From RYN-122 sp963761655 (lineage in GTDB: Bacteria; Actinomycetota; Actinomycetes; Mycobacteriales; SCTD01), in the NCBI GenBank assembly GCA_963761655.1, contig CAVXHI010000003.1:612698-676697 (forward strand): a DNA stretch of 64,000 nt, written 5' to 3'. Made by a program: the position numbers and the translations under genes. The notes beneath the pieces were generated by a model, which did no database searches, was not told the DNA's origin, and was given only the letters and a program-made list of their open reading frames with translations. Below, one piece after another: positions 61,966 to 64,000 of this stretch (position 1 is the first letter of the stretch; the number at the start of each line of letters is the position of its first letter).

Positions 61966-62322
61966 TCAGCAGCAGTCCGGGTCGAGGACCTTGACCAGCG
62001 CCTCGAGGGCGGAGGACCGGGGCCGGTACCAGGTGTTGGTGCCCTTCTTGGTCCCCTCGACCAGGCCGGCCTCCCGCAGCACGCGGAGGTGGTGGCTGAC
62101 GGTGGGCTCGGACAGCCCGACCGCCGGGGCGAGGTCGCAGGTGCAGACGCCGTCGGCGGACTGCGCCAGGAGCATCGACATCAGCTGGACGCGGACCGGG
62201 TCGGCCAGCGCCTTGAGCCGCAGCGCGACGGCGAGGGCGTCGTCCGCGCCCATGACGCCGGAAGCCATCGGCGGGCAGCAGACCGGACCGGTCGTGTCGA
62301 GGACGGGGAGCGCCTTGGGCAT
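61966..62322 (-). CDS. arsR: ArsR-family arsenite-responsive repressor
   Basis: 118 aa. Winged helix at about 30-100 with VGLSEPTVSHHLRVLREAGL. Arsenic-binding cysteines: VCTCDLA in the DNA-binding helix region, plus PVCCPP near the N-terminus and DCC at the C-terminus, similar to actinobacterial ArsR variants. It heads the arsR-aqp-arsC operon (1-base gap to the channel) and is divergent from arsI/cadI across a palindrome. Confidence -1.
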   Translation of the reverse strand: MPKALPVLDTTGPVCCPPMASGVMGADDALAVALRLKALADPVRVQLMSMLLAQSADGVCTCDLAPAVGLSEPTVSHHLRVLREAGLVEGTKKGTNTWYRPRSSALEALVKVLDPDCC

Positions 62323-62343
62323 GCCCGCAGCCTGCCACACGCT

Positions 62344-62374
62344 TCGACAAACGTCAGGCCTTGACGTACGTCGA
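62344..62374. promoter_or_regulatory. ArsR operator palindrome
   Basis: TCGACAAACGTCA (62344-62356) and TGACGTACGTCGA (62362-62374) pair in 11 of 13 positions around GGCCT. Placed between arsR and arsI/cadI, it can repress both. Confidence -1.
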
Positions 62375-62418
62375 TGGATGGGTTCGGATCTGCGCCCCGC
62401 CCTCGTGAAGGAGTCCCG

Positions 62419-62865
62419 ATGCCCGACCTCGACCCGACCCCCGCCCCGACCCCCGACACCGGCCGCGTGCAGCTCGCCCTGGACGTCGACGACCTCGACA
62501 CGGCCATCGCCTTCTACAGCCGGCTGTTCGGCACCCCGCCCGCCAAGGTCCGGCCCGGCTACGCGAACTTCGCGCTCGCCCGGCCGCCGCTGAAGCTCGT
62601 CCTGCTGGAGAACCCCGGCAGGGGCGGCAGGCTCAACCACCTCGGCGTCGAGGTCCCCGACACCGCCACGGTGCACAGCGAGATCGCCCGGCTGTCCGGC
62701 GAGGGACTGTTCACCGACGAGGAGATCGGCACGACCTGCTGCTTCGCGACGCAGGACAAGGTCTGGGTCACCGGCCCCGCGGGCGAACGCTGGGAGGTCT
62801 ACACCGTCCTGGCCGACAGCCCCGTCTTCGGCACGAGCCCCGTGCCGTCGCCCTGCTGCTCGTGA
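62419..62865 (+). CDS. ArsI/CadI-family metalloenzyme (VOC superfamily)
   Basis: 148 aa. VOC fold: LALDVDDLDTAIAFYSRLF with a metal His-equivalent region, LNHLGVEVPD (His near 74), the conserved TTCCFATQDKVWV cysteine pair (about 96-97) and WEVYTVLAD (Glu). The C-terminus ends CCS, a further thiol pair. ArsI cleaves methylarsonite C-As bonds; CadI is the same family. RBS AAGGAG at 62408-62413. Divergent from arsR. Confidence -1.
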   Translation: MPDLDPTPAPTPDTGRVQLALDVDDLDTAIAFYSRLFGTPPAKVRPGYANFALARPPLKLVLLENPGRGGRLNHLGVEVPDTATVHSEIARLSGEGLFTDEEIGTTCCFATQDKVWVTGPAGERWEVYTVLADSPVFGTSPVPSPCCS

Positions 62866-62949
62866 CCCACGGTCGCCCTCGCGCCGTCCTGCGCGTGCTC
62901 TCGGTCCAGCGGGGCGAGCCGGTCGCTCTGCGCCCGGGGGACGCTCTGC

Positions 62950-64000
62950 ACTCGAAGTACGCAGGAGCGAACGGCAAGCTAAATATGCACGCTCATGGCT
63001 CCCCTCTGTGTCAAGAGGCGGCTGGAAGGGCGGTCCTAGGCTCGGCCATGGCGGGTCCGGGAAGTGGCTTGTTCGAAGAGCCGGTGTCGGGATGTGAGCG
63101 GGTCGCGCTGGACTTTATTGTCGCTCCCGGGTGTCCTCCCGGGCCCGTCACGCGGGCCGCGGCGTCGTTGACCATGGTCCGGTAGACGACGTCGGAGAGC
63201 CGGCGCTTCAGACACCGCATGGCCTCCATCGAGGTCTTGCCTGCCGCCTTCTTGCGGTCGTAGTAGTCGCGGCCCTCGCTCGGGTTCCGGAGCTGGACGG
63301 TCGCCATGATGTGCAGGGTCCGGTTGAGCTGGCGGTTGCCGGCGCGGGACAGGCGGTGGCGGACACGGTCCTCGGAGGAGGCGTCGAGCGGGGCCGTGCC
63401 GTTCCAGGACGCGAAGTGGCCCTTGGTCGGGAAGCGGGTGATGTCGCCGACGTCGATGAGCAGTCGTGCAGCACCGGACGGGCCGATGCCATTGAGCGTC
63501 ATCAAGGAGGTGCCGGTCTCGTTGATCAGGTCGCGCAGCTCCTTGTCCGCGGCCTTCTTGCGCGCGTACATCCGCTCGAGGTCGGCGATCAGCTCCGCCG
63601 CGACCCGCCGCCGCGTCTTGCCGGCAAGGTCCCGCGGCCGGACCTTCGCCAGCAGCGCCTTGGCCTGCGCCGCGGACAGGTCCTTCTTCGCGCCGCCGGG
63701 GATGAGCTCGAGCAGCAGGTGGTGCAGCTGGGAGACCATCCGGGTGTGGTCCTCGCCGAGCACTCGGCGGCGGTCGGCGAGCACGCGCAGGACCGCGAGC
63801 TGCTGGTCGTCGACGACGGGCCGCAGCCCGGCCATGCGGGTGCCGACCAGCGCGATGGAGTGAGCGTCGGTGGCGTCAGTCTTGCGGCCCTGCCCAGTGG
63901 AGAAGACCCGGGCGCTGGCGGACAACTTCGGCGGGACGTCCACGACCGGTTCGCCGTCCGCGACCAGGCGGACGGCGACATGGCGCCCGATGCCGCTGCA
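62950..64000 (-). mobile_element. IS110-family insertion sequence (partial)
   Basis: The 3' end of an IS110 element: transposase plus a short downstream end. The exact boundary is not readable because IS110 elements lack long terminal inverted repeats; the left limit given is approximate. Confidence -1.
63011..64000 (-). CDS. IS110-family transposase (5' end beyond window)
   Basis: 330 residues visible; the N-terminus lies past base 64000. The RuvC-like DEDD domain is seen by TDATDAHSIALV; the C-terminal transposase_20 domain has LMTLNGIGPSGAARLLIDVG, FASWNGTAPLDASS and SRAGNRQLNRTLH, with the conserved serine of this region. C-terminus GPGGHPGATIK is IS110-typical. It catalyses excision/insertion guided by a bridge RNA, whose gene would be upstream of the window edge in IS110-group elements. 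Confidence -1.
   Translation of the reverse strand, partial: CSGIGRHVAVRLVADGEPVVDVPPKLSASARVFSTGQGRKTDATDAHSIALVGTRMAGLRPVVDDQQLAVLRVLADRRRVLGEDHTRMVSQLHHLLLELIPGGAKKDLSAAQAKALLAKVRPRDLAGKTRRRVAAELIADLERMYARKKAADKELRDLINETGTSLMTLNGIGPSGAARLLIDVGDITRFPTKGHFASWNGTAPLDASSEDRVRHRLSRAGNRQLNRTLHIMATVQLRNPSEGRDYYDRKKAAGKTSMEAMRCLKRRLSDVVYRTMVNDAAARVTGPGGHPGATIKSSATRSHPDTGSSNKPLPGPAMAEPRTALPAAS

Noticed and set aside
63011..64000. Bridge RNA of the IS110 element
   Set aside because: In IS110-group elements it lies upstream of the transposase, outside this window; nothing structured was seen downstream.

Overview
This is a very GC-rich stretch of an actinomycete chromosome. Evidence: strong G/C third-position bias, frequent GTG starts, many ATGA/GTGA stop-start overlaps, starts that look leaderless behind TAGGGT-type -10 boxes, and actinobacterial families (Mce, WS/DGAT, SigE-type and DGPF-linked ECF sigma factors, CsoR, Excalibur). 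I cannot name the genus; the mix of Mce, WS/DGAT and a repeated RLLDTR surface domain suggests the Frankiales/Geodermatophilales/Kineosporiales area rather than Streptomyces. Most sequence is coding on both strands.

1-12 kb: a large secreted BNR/proline-rich/triple-repeat surface protein (cut by the window start), Ada DNA-repair regulator, GNAT, LysR-PaiB facing an aspartate racemase, a deleted MFS remnant, a frameshifted NmrA-like reductase facing an AraC regulator, a DGPF protein with a frameshifted ECF sigma factor, and a small Excalibur protein.

12.2-30.4 kb lies between a 43-bp copy of the 3' half of tRNA-Arg (12238-12280) and the intact tRNA-Arg(ACG) (30391-30463), in direct orientation. 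This is what integration at a tRNA 3' end leaves behind, although no integrase is visible. Inside are (a) a CsoR metal-response module: a perfect CsoR-type operator between a membrane hydrolase/thioredoxin-like pair and csoR, a small basic ORF, a DUF318 permease fused to three YHS domains, a DUF6153-like protein and a DUF305 lipoprotein; and (b) a peptide/amide catabolism block: amidohydrolase, S9 peptidase, M17 aminopeptidase, a PucR regulator with two matched palindromes, and a second operon of hydrolase, substrate-binding lipoprotein, FMN 2-hydroxyacid oxidase and hydrolase.

30.5-42 kb is housekeeping-like: an iron-box-preceded cupredoxin lipoprotein, SbcCD, a VWA protein, thioesterase, GDPD, a yybP-ykoY manganese riboswitch in front of a ferritin-VIT1 fusion, tRNA-Ser(GCT), CorA, a VanY-type peptidase and a HisC-like aminotransferase.

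42-50 kb: a lone Mce protein with TetR, facing an SDR-WS/DGAT lipid-storage operon; a SigE-type sigma factor with a membrane partner; a COG4705 membrane protein; and an ECF sigma factor carrying its own transmembrane segment, coupled to a small secreted protein. 50-60 kb: a tightly overlapping envelope operon (glycosyltransferase, deacetylase, DMT transporter, response regulator, kinase), hemerythrin, ABC-MFS pair, an orphan OmpR regulator, DUF6584, a frameshifted DMT exporter and an XRE-cupin regulator. 60.8-62.9 kb: an arsenic locus (arsR, aquaglyceroporin, arsC, divergent arsI/cadI) around a palindrome. The window ends in an IS110-family transposase.

Several genes carry single-base indels in G/C runs (8.4, 10.55, 10.88, 15.77, 59.46, 61.06, 61.3 and 61.6 kb). 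This pattern fits sequencing error in high-GC DNA at least as well as true decay, so those genes are flagged rather than declared dead.
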